DNA from: Peromyscus leucopus
Lineage: Eukaryota > Chordata > Mammalia > Rodentia > Cricetidae
DNA length: 64,000 nt
Reading direction: 5' to 3'
NCBI RefSeq assembly: GCF_004664715.2
Contig: NC_051072.1
Span: 30,711,994-30,775,993, forward strand
Shown here: one piece after another, positions 36,029-49,233 of the stretch
How the letters are laid out: each line of letters starts with the position of its first letter
Numbering within the stretch: the stretch's first letter is position 1
Translations under genes and position numbers: made by a program
Notes under the pieces: generated by a model
What the model was told of the DNA's origin: nothing
What the model saw: only the letters and a program-made list of their open reading frames with translations
Databases searched by the model: none

Positions 36029-37029
36029 ACAGCATAAAATGATATCAGCCACAGCGAGAATGAAGATGAAACAAATACATCCACTAACAACAGTTCTCAA
36101 GCTTTTTTTTTTTTATAAGTTTTTCTAGGAGACCTGAAGTGCCAAGTACTGGAAATAGGGTTTATTTATTTGTGATATGAGGTAGTGGTTGCAGATATGA
36201 AGAGCTTGATAGCATTACAGCCCATTCAAATATTATTGGCCTAAAATATCAGGAGTCAGAATAGAAGATAATCAACTCCAGGCTCAGCAATTTACATTTA
36301 TTAGGGAAATTGGCACACATCGACTAGCATTTTCCTGATGGTTTATTCTTGATGAATAGCATCATGTGTTAAATGATGTTTGAGTACTCACGGATGACTG
36401 AGCTAAATTTATTTTCATGCTTGGAAGCTTTCTAGTTGTCTGTATAACCAAGTAGTGTAATCACTGCACTATATTAAAAATAACCAACTTGAACACATTG
36501 AATAGTGTTTCACATGCAAGCTTGTCATCTGAATATTTTTGGAAATGAATTTGAATAGCCATCCGTATGGAAATTAAGAAAGTAATAGCTATACATTTGG
36601 GCACAAATAATTTAATCTTTCTATGATTTAAAATGGTGCAATGTCTATTACAGTATTCAAAGTATATTTTGAATGTGTTGGCCTTTTGTTATATACAAAT
36701 CCTTAAGTTTTGATTGCATGTTTTTTATTAATATCATGAGAATTAAAACTCTTCTAATTCTTAAGCACCATATGTATACAAGCATTTCCTTTTTCAGATC
36801 TTATCTTCCCTCTTAGCTACAAAAGATCTATTGCAGTACCAAATGCAATTGATTGCTTTAGATCATAACGTAGCATAGCCACCTCCTGCTGTTTATACTT
36901 AACAAGTGAAGTGCCTTTGCCAGGACTATTAGACAATAATAATTAGATATTACTTTTATAATGCAGAATACTTTCACTCTGATTAGTTTTCAAGTTAGAT
37001 GAGAAGTAATTGAATTCATTGTGGAATTT
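36029..37029. other. Unassigned AT-rich DNA
   Basis: Nothing recognised. Confidence 0.5.
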
Positions 37030-37600
37030 TCATGGATTATTGTTATGTCTCCCTCCATAGCACACAACTCTATAACCTCTTCCCATCCCACATTACCCCT
37101 CTTACTGATCCACTTCATCCCCTCCTCCAATAGCTTGTCTTTCATGTCATAGGCAGTCCACTACTCTCACTTTTATCCTCTCCTCTATTAAGATCTTTTT
37201 TCCTCCTCTCATTATCTCACATATATTCCTACGACTTCGATCCATGTGTCTTTCTAAACTGGCTTGTTTCACCTAATGATTTCCATTTTATCTATTTTTC
37301 TTTGTGTGGCATTATTTATTTTTCTCTGAGGCTAAATCAATCTCCACTGTATGCATGTACCATATTTTCCTTATGCATCCACTTTTCTTAGGACATGTAG
37401 TCAGATTCCATCTCTTAGGTATTCTTGAATAGTTCAACAAAAACCATAGATGGGCAGGTACCTCTGTGGGAGAACCTAGAGGCCTTTGGATATATACCAA
37501 GGCATATCTGGATCTTTAGTTTTTGAGAAACCTCCATGCTGATTTCCACACTATTTTATGTTGTCTCCAGCAGCAAACAAGGACTCATCCCCACATCGCC
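37030..37600 (-). mobile_element. Old L1 ORF2 tail and 3'UTR, antisense
   Basis: 'gtatgcatgtaccatatttt' and 'tgagaaacctccatgctgat' are the antisense L1 ORF2 end. A pyrimidine-rich 3'UTR lies to the left. Many stops; dead copy. Confidence 0.75.
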
Positions 37601-37750
37601 CCTAGAATTTGTTATTATTTGTTTTTTTATTGCTATTCTTTTCTCTTTATTTGTCTTCTCAAAGAAATAGATTTAAAATATCTTTGTAATCCTCAACTAT
37701 CTGAGGACTTTGGCCTAAGAAATGTTCATTAAGAACCTCTTAAATAGTGC

Positions 37751-37870
37751 TAATGGAATGGCACAGCGGGTAAGCACACTTGCTGCCATGTCTTACGGCC
37801 TGAGTTTGTTCCCCAAAACCTACATGGAACCAACTAGCCCAAGTTTTCCTTACTATGGCATGAATGCACA
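37751..37870 (+). repeat. Diverged tRNA-derived SINE, sense
   Basis: 'ggcacagcgggtaagcaca' and 'gcctgagtttgttccccaa' show a tRNA-like head of the B2/B3/ID kind. It runs into the (CA)n at 37882, a common fate of SINE tails. Confidence 0.7.
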
Positions 37871-37880
37871 CATATACACA

Positions 37881-37881
<1 letters not shown>

Positions 37882-37926
<45 letters not shown>
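37882..37926. repeat. (CA)n microsatellite
   Basis: About 22 CA units following a SINE. Confidence 0.97.
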
Positions 37927-37928
<2 letters not shown>

Positions 37929-38029
37929 CATAAATACATGTAAAAGTAAGAATCCTTTGAATACCAAATTATACATTTATTAACACATTTTTTTAAGATT
38001 TTTATATCCTTATTTTTATTTCATGAATG

Positions 38030-38216
38030 TTTTGCTTTCATGTGTCTGTTTGCCACATGTGCACCTGGTCCTTGCGGAGGTCAGAAGAGGACATCAAATC
38101 CTCTGGAAAAGGAACTATAGGTAGCTGTGAGACACTGTGTAGATGCTGGGAATCGAACTCAGGTCCTCTACAAGAGCAGCCAGTGCTCTTAACTGCTCAG
38201 ACATCTCTCCAGCCCC
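38030..38216 (-). repeat. B3 SINE, antisense
   Basis: 'tgctgggaatcgaactcagg' and 'ctcagacatctctccagccc' are antisense B3/B2 with a well preserved tRNA-like part. Confidence 0.9.
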
Positions 38217-39463
38217 TGATACATGTTACAAAAAGAGAAGACAAACAGGAGAATTATTCAGTATATTTGACCAACCCATTAAACCTACATACTGAACATT
38301 AAATGCAGCTAAACAAACATAAGTGAGAGTTCTGTGTTAGAATATCAAATTTATTAAATGATTTTTTTTTGGTAACTTACCACTTAATCAGTGTTGCCTA
38401 TCAAGACTGTGCCACATCTTTATTGGGGAAGTTGCAGAATTTAACTGCACAGATAACTCCCATTCTACATGACAGTATTGATGTGCTGTAACCCAAGAAG
38501 GATATTTTTTTTTTTGTAATTTATAAGGCAGAATATCCAAATGGAATAACTACAAAATAATTTAATGGCTCTTAATTTCATTTTAGCAAAATTCTAAAGT
38601 GTACTTTTTTACTATTAAAAATATATGGCAGTAACCACCACCAGTTTTCTTATTATGGAGTAATAATAAGATCATTTTGAAAGAAGTCAGTGAAACTGTT
38701 CAGCGTGGATGCCATTTACTACTTTCTGACAACTGAAAGCTGAGACAATCGAACATTAAAAATTACATGAAGGTACGGTAAAGGTCAATTTCCAGTACAA
38801 ATGTTTCATTGGAAAGGTTTCTTGTATTTAAAGTGCAGTTTGAAATGCCAAATGATTTAGTAGTGGGTGATGGAACACTTGAAATAATTAGGGCATGAGA
38901 CTCTTGGACATTAAAGAAAGCCAAAACACAAGAAGGAAGATTGAACAGATAGCCTGAATTGCAGATTGATGTCAACTAGACAAAAGTCCAGCTACCAAGT
39001 TGTAGGGAAAATTACAAGAAATTTCCTTAGATACTTCTGCATGGGATAGTGACCCAGCATAAAATAAGAGGGCTCATTGTAATAGATTTACATCTATCTT
39101 ATTCTACAAAAGTACTTAATGACTTGTGCTCAGCATTTTAACCATACAAACACAACAAAAATTTAACTTCAATGTACTCTAGAAAAATCAAAGGAGAAAT
39201 ATTTGTTCTTTTCTAAACTGGAATCTATTTTTTTTCATCCTTTTATGAAGGCTGAGGAAGACCAAAGAATATGAAACTTCTATTCATATTATCAAGAGCT
39301 TTAGACCCACTGTTTAGTTCTTTACATTTCAATACAATTTATATATTATTTCTGGGGTTTGACAAATGAAGCCTTTCAAAAATCATAAAGACAACAATGA
39401 AGCTCTTTTTGTTTTAAGCTTTATATTTATTTATAGCAAAATAAAATAAAATCAAACTTATCC
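38217..39463. other. Unassigned DNA
   Basis: No gene called. A minus-strand frame at 38763-38975 contains an acceptor-like pyrimidine run, but only a weak donor (gtacct) follows. Confidence 0.4.
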
Positions 39464-39610
39464 ACTAGGAATGATGGTCTCTGCCTATAACCCCAGCATT
39501 CTGGAAGGCTGTGTCAGGAGGATCATAAATTTGGAGTCAACCTGGGATTCACAGCAAGTAAGAAGTTATCTATTGAGATACTAACTGAAATGAAACAAAA
39601 CAAAAAAACT
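39464..39610 (+). repeat. Old B1-type SINE, sense
   Basis: 'ctctgcctataaccccagca' and 'ggagtcaacctgggattcac' are strongly diverged B1/proto-B1 with an A-rich tail. Confidence 0.65.
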
Positions 39611-39855
39611 TTGTAGAAATGAGAATTTGTGAAAGTGTGTCTTGGAGGTCTACTGGGGAAGTTGGGGAGTACAAACAATTCTCAATGTGTCTTTAAATCT
39701 TGCCAGAACCTTTACCTAAAACTAATTATTTGTGTTATGTTCATGGAGCACTAGAGTTCAATGCAGAACTGAGAATCAGTGTTTTCAGAATTCTGTTACA
39801 ATCAAAGAATCTCTATGTTAGATGAAGGACCCAAAGAGCTGGTCCCTCTTCGACA

Positions 39856-39910
39856 GCCCGGCTAGCTCAGTCAGTAGACCAAGAACTCGTCCCCTAGGGC
39901 ATGGACATCC
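39856..39910 (+). pseudogene. tRNA-Lys-like sequence, degenerate
   Basis: The first ~23 bases (gcccggctagctcagtcagt...) match the 5' part of nuclear tRNA-Lys, including the D-arm box A (TAGCTCAGTCAG). After that the anticodon arm is only loosely alignable and no T-arm or acceptor 3' strand is found. It is not a primer-binding site, which would be complementary to the tRNA 3' end. Best read as a truncated tRNA pseudogene. Confidence 0.5.
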
Positions 39911-41301
39911 CTTCCACATCCACAGAAATGGGACAGGATTATTGTTGTCATCCTCTTCTTCAAGTAGCCTTTCAATGTAGCACCATTGTGACCTTTCTGT
40001 ACTAAATTTAGAACGAGATTTGTTTGATTTCACAGTAGGACATTTTTCAAATCTTGTCACTCATTTAGAAAGAAAGAAAAAAACATATTACAAGAAGCAC
40101 CCTGTAGTCTCAGCAAGGCTGCTGGAGGGTGTCTTTTGTAACCCTTGGAGTCTTGTTAAGAAGGTCCTCTTCCTGAAAGTCAGAGCTATCCTTCACATCC
40201 TTTGTTAAGATAATGTGATTTTTGTTGCCCACATACTCAGACTTGAGAAATGCTCTAAGTGTTAAAATATTATTTTCTTAGCCTGAGAAGAAACTTATTT
40301 TTGCTATTCAGTAATCTAATATTGTAGGGTCATAGCTACACAGGAAGGGAATAGTTTATTGTTTCTGTACTGTATAAATTCAGTGAAATTATTCCTTAAG
40401 GGCTGTAGAACAAGTAAGTGGCAATAAAATGTAATTTCATGGTGACAGTCATTAGCGACTTTAAGTATTGGATCATGACATCACAAATGTTTGTAAAGCC
40501 ACAACACCTCAGCAATGTGGTCAGCCTGTGAAAACCCAAAGGAAGAAGTTCATTAGTGGTGTTTTCGAACATGGTTCCTGAAAGGTTTCCTCATACATAG
40601 TCCTAATTCTGTATATAGCTACTACAATAGAAGCAGCAATAGTAGAAATTAATGACCAAGGAGAACAATATGACCATGTAGTAGGTACAAATATGAAGTA
40701 TATGGACATTCTTGCTCTCATTTAATGCCAAGAAGGTGTTTGTTTAACACAACAGGGGAAAAAATGAAAAGCAGAATCAGACTTGAATCAGAGAGCTCAC
40801 AAAAATATATTCTTAAACTTACAAACCATAGTCCTGTACAAGCAAAATAATAAGGAAAAAAGAACAAAGCATACCAGAGCCATGCATTTCATTTTCCTTG
40901 ATAAAGTTGACATTGATGGATGCTGCTTATGTCTGTGACAAGTGAGTTGTCCAAGGGCCACCTAAGTAAGAGAGCTTGAATTATCCCCGAGTAGGCTACT
41001 TTGAACACTCTCTCCCGAGAGGAATGAAAGATAGATGGAGCGCTGACCTGTGTGCACTGCACTTCTTCCCTACTCACCGGTGTGGGTTATGATTCTACTC
41101 TTTCTATACAGAGAACGGAAGAGCAAATATTGGTCAGGTAGGTGACATCACTGGGACCCAGAAGCAGTGAAGAATGTTCTTCATGACTACTAAGCCTCCA
41201 GATTATTTTCTTGCTTGAGGAACAAATCAGTGTTACCCATCATACCAACAATTCAGTTTTGGCGAAAACTCCCTCCAAGCGTGAAACCAACAGTCTAGAA
41301 G
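39911..41301. other. Unassigned DNA
   Basis: No gene called. A minus-strand donor-like CCACACCG/GTGAGT at ~41078 lacks a convincing upstream acceptor. Confidence 0.4.
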
Positions 41302-41310
41302 AGTCTGGAT

Positions 41311-41447
41311 TTACCCAGCACTCAGGAGGCAGAGGCAAGCAGATCTCTGTGTGTTCCAGGACAGTCTGGTCCTGGTCTACAGAGTGAGTTCCAGGATAGC
41401 CAGGGCTACACAGAGAAACCCTGTCTCAAAAAAAAAAAAAAAAAAAA
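41311..41447 (+). repeat. B1 SINE, sense, 5'-truncated
   Basis: It starts within the B1 head at 'tacccagcactcaggaggca' and ends with a ~21-base A tail. The duplication AGTCTGGAT flanks it (41302-41310, 41448-41456). The clean tail and duplication indicate a fairly recent insertion. Confidence 0.92.
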
Positions 41448-41861
41448 AGTCTGGATCTATTTTACATTGTCTATCCCTTTAATGTAATTTTGATGGTTAG
41501 GAGTGTATCCTTGACCCTACTAGTTGATAGTACAGATTTTATCCCCAGTCTGTAAGTTCGGATCATTTCTCTGAAGACTAAGAACTATTCTACAAGATAA
41601 GTTATTTTTATAAAAGCTTGTTTTAGGGTCCAAGAAAATGCTGATGAAAGACTCCAGACTCAAAAAGTATGTAGAGCGAAGAGCATTTACTAATATTTCA
41701 ATATTCATGTGGGCTTGCTTCCCTATACAAAAGGGTGAAGACCCTGAGAGGAGCATGCAGGCTAGATAGGGGAACTTTAGGAACAGTGATGTCATCTCAC
41801 GCATGATTGGTTAAGCAAGTAGCAGTTATATTAGTATATTTTTAATTGGCTGAGGTTTTAT

Positions 41862-42364
41862 TGTGGTGGTATTGTGTTCCCCAAAATATTGTGCACCCTA
41901 ATAAACTTATCTGGAGTCACAGAACAGAACAGCCACTAGATACAGAGGCTAGAAAATGGTGGCACTCACACCTTTAATCCTAGCCCTCTGGAGGCATGGA
42001 TCCCTGTGAGTTCAAGGCCACACTGGAAATAGCCAGGCATGGTGACACACGCCTCTAAACCCAGAAAGTGAGCCTTTAATCCCAGGGAGTGATGGCAGAA
42101 AGCAGAAAGGGATATAAGGCATGAAGACCTGAAACTAGAAGCTTTTAGCTGGTTAAGCTTTCAGGCTTTGGAGAAGCAGTTCAGCTGAGATTCATTTGGA
42201 TAAGGACTCAGAGGCTTCCAATCTGAGGAAACAGGATCAACTGAGGAATTGACAAGGTGAGGTGATTGTGGCTTATTCTGCTTCTCTGATCTTCCAGCGT
42301 TCACCCCAATACCTGGCTCCAGGTTTCATTTTTGTTAATAAGACTCTTTAAGATTCATGCTACA
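41862..42364 (+). mobile_element. ERVK-like solo LTR with internal B1 sequence
   Basis: A 503-bp element starts TGTGGTGGTATTGTG and ends ATTCATGCTACA. It is flanked by the perfect 6-bp duplication TTTTAT (41856-41861, 42365-42370), as expected of class II (ERVK) elements. It contains 'cacctttaatcctagccct' and a second B1-like head at 42015-42085, and ends with 'gttaataagactctttaag'. No proviral interior is present. Its 42181-42255 segment is shared with the L1 5'UTR at 1007-1088. Confidence 0.88.
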
Positions 42365-42817
42365 TTTTATCTTTGGACATACTTGGGTAAGTTTCAAGCG
42401 GGTTGCAGGAACTGTCCTTGAGACTCTGTTTGGCTGACTCAGGCCTTGTTCTTGCTCGCTTCCTCACCCTGAATGCAATTCATTGATAAATGGCCCTTTG
42501 TTGGGAAAGACACCTGTTTGCCCCTCTCAGAGGACTGAAACATAAATTTAGTTGTAAATGTGGGAAAGGTTAAGCCCTTCACTATTACAGTATCACAGTA
42601 GTATAATCCAACAGGAGAGCAGGACTCACTTTCAATTTTCCAATAGGCCTAAAAGACTAAAGAAGTCACAAACAAAACCAAAGTTACAAATCTGGAAAAG
42701 AAACTAGAAGTCATGGAGTGGAGCAGTTAATAGGCATGGGAAAGAGGTAAAGAGATTAATCGTGGCACATTATGTGCATGGAATTGCCTACAAAATTAAT
42801 CAATAAAAAGTAATTTT

Positions 42818-42962
42818 GGCCTGGCAGAGGTGGCACACGCCTTTAATCTCAGCACTTGGGAGGCAGAGACAGGTAGATCTCTGTGAGCCAGCCTGGTCTG
42901 CAGAGTGAGTCCCAGGACAGCCAAGGCTACACAGAGAAACCATGTTTTGAAAAACAACACTA
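42818..42962 (+). repeat. B1 SINE, sense
   Basis: 'gcctggcagaggtggcacac' to 'acacagagaaaccatgtttt'. The flanking duplication is AGTAATTTT (42809-42817, 42968-42976). Confidence 0.93.
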
Positions 42963-43067
42963 AAAGTAGTAATTTTGTCATTAAAATGTTAAAAGGTTTT
43001 ACTATTATAAGATTTTAATATGTTCTGTTCCTTTCTTGAATGTAGCAATTTAATCATTTGCCAAACC

Positions 43068-43068
<1 letters not shown>

Positions 43069-43109
<41 letters not shown>
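43069..43109. repeat. (GT)n microsatellite
   Basis: About 20 GT units. Confidence 0.97.
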
Positions 43110-43112
<3 letters not shown>

Positions 43113-43449
43113 GTATACCACAAGATGTAGCAAGTAATAGGTCATGCATATCAAATTTAATTTATTCTTGGATTCCTTAATTAAAATATGGAGAAGATGA
43201 ATTCTTGTAAATTGCTTATGAATGCATCTTATATAAATAAGATATTCATGAAAGTGCTGACTACATTATGAGTGATAAAGCGCATTCAAATTTTAAATCA
43301 AAAGCTCATCATTCATTCATTCCCTTATCCTTGAAGTGTATTAAATTTAAAAATACCTGACTTTTCTTATGGACAAACTTGTAAGGAGCTCAGTTCTCAC
43401 AGAATGATCTATAAAAATTCATGGTAAAAGACACTCCCTGACCCCCTTT

Positions 43450-43600
43450 TGCTGTTGTTGTTTCTGTTGTTGAGACAGTCTCGTGTATTCAGGCTGATCT
43501 TGAATTCACCATGACACCAAGGATGACCTTGAACTTTTGGAGTTTGATCCTCTTGTTTCCACTTCATGCATCCTGAGATTAAAGTATGCACAACCACACC
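43450..43600 (-). repeat. Diverged B1 SINE, antisense
   Basis: 'gttgttgagacagtctcgtg', 'ccttgaacttttggag' and 'gcatcctgagattaaagta' are antisense B1. Confidence 0.75.
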
Positions 43601-43948
43601 AAATGTATTGGTCTGGAGATCACACTTGAAAGCTAGGAAGGATTATACCAGCTGAGAGCTACACCATCAGTCATTTTTCCTCCTCTTGTTCCATTCTTCA
43701 CTGTAGCCCACTGAAGGCCTTCCTTTATGTTCCCTTTTTTCACCCTTGATTATAATGGAACTATTGGTTATCCATCCATAGGTAAGTTTCTGCCTATGGA
43801 TTAGTTAAGAGATCATCAAATGCTAATTTGAAAGCTCCTTTATTTTTTTCTTTTGAGGAAGAAATTGGACCATTAAGATATGAAATTTCCCTTTGCATTA
43901 AAACTGTTTAAGGATGATACAAAGCCTTCTTTAAAAACATCACACTTA

Positions 43949-44128
43949 TGGGCTGGAGAAATGGCTCAGAGGTTAAGAGCACTGACTGCTCTTCCAGAGG
44001 TCCTAAGTTCAATTCCCAGCAACCACATGGTGACTCACAACCATCTATAATGAGATCTGGTGCCCTCTTCTGGCCTGCAGTCATACATGCTGTATACATA
44101 ATAAGTAAATACATCTTTTTAAAAAAAA
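43949..44128 (+). repeat. B2 SINE, sense
   Basis: A near-complete B2 (tgggctggagaaatggctca to the A-rich tail), flanked by ATCACACTTA at 43939-43948 and 44129-44138. The overlapping frames on both strands are not genes. Confidence 0.95.
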
Positions 44129-44494
44129 ATCACACTTACTGATTTTTAGCACACACCTGGAACTATACTAAAAGTAAAGATATGTTAATGTATATAATTA
44201 TTGATAATGTAATATATTACTATGATGTAATATTTCTGTACAATAGTATTTTACTATAAATACGTGACCTATACTGTAATTCAGGAAAATAATTTACTTA
44301 AAATTTGATCAGATTTATGTAGACAATACTAATTAGGAAGTAATGAATCCAGTGTTTATAGATGGGAATTATGGATATTGGGGTAATCTCATAATTATTG
44401 ATACAGGACATGTGAAACGCACACACACCATTAATTAAAAAGTCAGGTGATAATTTCAAGAAGCTGCCTGTGTTTCTGAATATTGGTAAACTCC

Positions 44495-44850
44495 TTGAAC
44501 ACTGTGATGTTTAATATTGGTTGTCATCTTGATAATGTCTGATAGGGTCTGGGATATCCTAAGAGACAAACCTCTGGATGTGTCTTTGAAGATCCACCTC
44601 AAATGTAGGCAGCTCCATCCATGGGTGAGGGTCCCAGACTCACTGAAAAGAAAGTAAGCAGAGGGTGAGCATTCAAATCTCTGATTCTGACTGACTGTGG
44701 AAATAATGTAACCAGCCTCCTCAAGATCTTGATGCTGTGCTTTCCCCACCATGATGGACCATACCTCTAGTCTGTTGTCCAAAATAATCCTGTATTCCCT
44801 AAGTTATTTTTGTTAGGCATTATGTCACAGCGATAAGAAAAATGACAATG
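44495..44850 (+). repeat. Rodent interspersed repeat, LTR-like
   Basis: 'ttggttgtcatcttgataat', 'ccccaccatgatggacc' and a right end of 'atgtcacagcgataagaaaa' follow the order of the family B repeats read in the other direction. Related or similar LTR-like repeat, old. Confidence 0.55.
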
Positions 44851-46442
44851 CACTTATTACAGAGTCATACCAGCAAGTACCTGGAAATCTGAGTCATCTT
44901 GTATTCAATGATGAGGACTAGACTACAATAGACTTGAGACTTAAGACTGTCCTGTGATATTTGGAGTACAGGTAGTAGAATCCCGTACTCATCAGTGACT
45001 TATCACTCACAGAAGAAACAGTGACACAAGATGATGAACATAGAAACTGGTAAGCAGTGAGAGGGTTTTGGAAGTGCCAGTCTCCAAGGCATTCTGAGAA
45101 GATCAAATTAGCTGTGTGTACCAATATTTTACAGGAACCTTTAAAGATGGTGTATGTTGCCGGACATATTGCTACTGACATTTGGTTTAGACAGAGATTT
45201 ACATTACAATTGTGGGTCAAAAGCAAACAAGATGGAGCTACATCGATCTATTTTGCAGGACAATGAATGGTGACCAGAGCTTAAAAAATATAAATAAATA
45301 AAAATAAAAATAAAAATAAAAAAAGCTCCAAAAGTGATGGTTCTCTATGTGTTCATCCATACATTCTTCTTCCTTGTTTGGATGAGACTCAAGAGGTATC
45401 GGATGTTCCTAGCCAACAGGATGACTTGCACACCTATCTATGACACCAATAGCCTCTACAGTTTAGTAGTTATTGTTTTTCTTGTCCGTAGGTGTGAATT
45501 ATTTTCTTTATACAGATTGTGATGAAGATCTGTCTGCAGATCTTCCTGCAACTTGGATCCATGTCATCTTCTAAGACCCCAACTTACAAGTTTGCCAATA
45601 TTGGGTAAACCTGGGTACTGTAGAGTGAATTCAGCATCTGCCTTTTCATCATCAGAGGAAGGCCAAGTTCCACTGTATGAGAAGATAATTCTTTCAGAAA
45701 GAAGAGTATTTCTAGCTTTGTAACCTCAGACGTGTTTACCTGCCTAGCAATAAAATCAGCCAAAGTAGCTCTCAGATCCAAATGAATTTGTATGCTCTGT
45801 GTGTGATGTTAAATTTTGTGATGCTATTAATACATCAAATTTCTTTTCTAAATGCTTGTATAAATGTCACTTGTATAACAGCACAAGAAAATTATTTTGT
45901 AAACTTCAAATATTTGAAAAAAATATTCTTATGTACACAATATATACCATGTATAAATATATCTAATTTAACCACTTTCACCTTATTTACTTTTGATATA
46001 ATCTTTATTTAGGGAAATTGAAATATCTTCTACTATAAATTAGGAAACAGAGACTTAAAGTATTTAAATAAGTTCCAATTGCACAGTCAAAACTCCATTT
46101 GAGTTTGTAATACATTTAGCACAGCTCCTGGTCATCAGCGAGCCCAATTGAAAATTTGTAACTAAATGAAGAACTCCATGAATAATTGCACACATTTACA
46201 TAGTCACAGAATCTGGTCTCAAACTCACCAGACTTTCCAGAATTTGTTATACTCACACATTTGGATTCTAACAAGTGTAGAACATGGAAAATTACCTTTG
46301 ATACCATTTTAAAAATTACCATAATTTAATGATCATTGAATATATTTCAGTAAGACATCAGGGATATTCTTAGGCATACATTTTTATCTCAATATCTAGA
46401 GATATTATATATGTGCTTATACACAAATCTGTGTGTAACAGC
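44851..46442. other. Unassigned DNA with an (AAATA)n run
   Basis: No gene called. An A-rich (AAATA/AAAAT)n microsatellite lies at 45283-45324. The frames at 44918-45226 (minus) and 45057-45266 (plus) overlap on opposite strands and have no supporting features. Confidence 0.45.
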
Positions 46443-46476
46443 ATATATATACATATATATGTATATATATATGAAT
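46443..46476. repeat. (AT)n/(ATAC)n microsatellite
   Basis: Alternating A/T with two C or G interruptions. Confidence 0.9.
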
Positions 46477-49233
46477 TCCTTAAGGCCATACCAAGTATTT
46501 TCACATTTGCTTTAAAATGGTTGTTATACTATTTTATCCCTATTTCAAAAAATATAAATGGCAGTAAAGGTCAGTACTTTTAAACAGTTGAAGAAATATA
46601 AGAACATGTTGATTTCAGTGACAGAATGAGATGATAGAACACTATACTGTTGAAAGCAGCTGGATACCTGAATTCTTGGAAATGAATATTTTCCCCAATC
46701 TTTCAGTTTTTCATTGACATAATAGTTCCAAGCTTATCTATTCTTTTAGAAAAATGAATGTTCTCAAAGGCCTATTGTTCATTGGTCAACAACAACAAAA
46801 TTGTTCAATTCCTGATTTTATTATGAGAACAGAATGTCCTTACTCTGTCAACAACGTACTTTGGTATTTTGAGAAAAGAAAGAAAATGAATTGCATTATA
46901 TTGTGACCAGCATAATTTTGGAAATTTTATTCTTCTGTTATAATATGCTTTTTTTTCTCTAGAATATAAACAAAAGGGGCTCTTGGTTATATAAGTACAC
47001 GATAAAACTAATTTAGAATTATTGTCAGTGCCTAAGGAATGGACAGTGGAATCCCACTTTCTATATTTCTCAGTCAAAATGGATTCTCCATACTACAAAG
47101 ACCTACAAAGTTAAGCTCAGTGGTAATTTTCTACTATTAACCAATAATCAACAGCCACTTTGTGAAACTCAAGCAATTGTTAGTTTTTCTTGCTTGTTTT
47201 TAACTTCTTTTGTGTTTCTGCTTCTGAGATTCAAAAAACATATATGGGTATGAGGGTTAGTTCTGAAAATAGTAAAGAAAGTTAGCAATTATCCAGGGAA
47301 GTTAGACAATCTGGGGTTTCCTGCTTGACTCCAGTATATGCACTAAAGGCCAATTTTATATTAATAAATGATAATTCTAGATGTGAGAATAAAAATGTCA
47401 CAGAAGTGTTTAGATAATGGTACAATCTTACCATTTCCAGTACTTCCTGCTTTCTCAGATTCCCCAACAGTAGTCCGAGTTTATAAGAGGACATCTCATT
47501 ACCTAGATACTCCTTTGTCAACATAAATCCAAGCCTTTGCCCCTACACTCAATACCATTCCCTATATCTCTTATTGACTGGCTTACGCTCTCCCTATTAG
47601 CTTCATCAGACACCTTCTCTGACCTGCTTTCATGGAACTACAGCCACAGTTAGACTCAGTGGCTCCATGCAGTTTCCCATGTATAGTCTCTTGTGAAGAT
47701 TTTCTTATGCCATGTTCCATACAAGTTTGCCATTCTCACTAGTTTATTTACTCCTGAAGATAAAGGGAAGACATCTTCTCATCACATGTGCAGTTCTGAA
47801 ACAACCCACATTTCCCTTTCTTCTGTCCGCAGACCTTAGTAAGTCAATTCATAACAAGCAAACTTTAGCCTAGTCTATGTGGCTGATACACGATTTACTA
47901 AGATCACTTCATTATAAATATCTTCTAAATATCAAATGATATGATACTTACCTTTAATGTCACTTCTGCATCCAAAAACAATGAGTTCACATTAAAATGT
48001 ACACAAGAAAATTATTATAAGTCAAAGGCTAGATAGCTAAAATTCATTTGTGAATCTCATTTACCTTATCATTTCTGCATAGTAAAACTATTAATTTAAC
48101 ATGAAATATAAACTTGAAATTCTTTAAAAAGTTACCTTTCCTCTTATATTTTACAGCTGGCAAGAGAGGCTGTCTCCAACATTTAAAGGTCTAGTATTAT
48201 AGTGTCATGTACTCAATATATAGGGGCTAAATGAATACCACTACTTTCCAAGACATCATTCTTATCGAAATTATGTCCACAGATGATTCTTGACTTTGTT
48301 ATTTTGACAGATGTCGAAGTGTCAAGTTCTGCATAAATGAATGTTTTTCCCCTTGTGGATGGAGGAATTTAGAAAGTAAATCAGGTATGAAGAGAGCGTA
48401 GGTGAGGAATATACAACATCTTTCAAAAGTAAACTGTTTTTAAATAGTCTGTATTGAAGAAGTTTGCATGAAAGCTGGCTTGTTCTAAAGAGAAAAAGTT
48501 TTTTATGATTTTTATTTAAAATTTAATTAGGTACATTTTAATGAGTGGTGATTGCTAACATTATGACACTGGTAGCATACATACAGAGAACAATTGTGAC
48601 TATGATTTCTAGACTAGAGTATTATCTTCATTTGTTCTCAACAACAGAAAACTTGGAGGCCTTTTCTCAGTGCAGACTCTGGGTGTATGCTTGATAAATT
48701 TATCTGTTTCATACTCTTTCAGCTACTATAAATGAAATGGCTGATGTAATCAACTTACCAAGAGACAAACATCACAGTTTCAGGTCCTTATGTGAGATCA
48801 GTCCTCTGTTTTAGGCTTGTGTTAGGAAAGCACATCATGGTGGGAAGGGTAGTCAAAAAAGCAGCTTATTTCACAGCCTAAATTAAAAAGAAAGGCAATA
48901 CCCTTCAACAGCAAAGCCTAATGTCCAAAATGTTCCCACTGCACCAAACATGCTAAGGATCGATTGTACCACAGGCTGAAGACTAAGCTTTCAACACTCA
49001 GGCTGTAGAAATACATTCGTGTTCATATTATAGCAATACATATGTTAAGTTTTGATAATATCTCAAACAGATAAAATGTAAATGGTGTTCCTTAAACTTA
49101 CTTGTATAATATTTGTTATTGTAACAACACAAAATTTGAACTATTCCAAATATAACAGCATCTTCACTTTTTTGGCCTATATACAATATCACATATCATA
49201 TCTCTATCATTTTATATCATTCCTATTCTATCT
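46477..49233. other. Unassigned AT-rich DNA
   Basis: No gene called. Minus-strand donor-like sites at ~47949 (AAAG/GTAAGT) and ~47430 (ATG/GTAAGA) lack convincing exons. Confidence 0.4.

Noticed and set aside
39818..40060. Minus-strand 80-codon frame with an acidic stretch
   Set aside because: It runs through the antisense of the tRNA-Lys-like sequence and has no splice sites or domain.
47282..47524. Minus-strand frame followed by a GTAAGA donor
   Set aside because: There is no polypyrimidine tract upstream and the only acceptor candidates are weak, so I do not call an exon.
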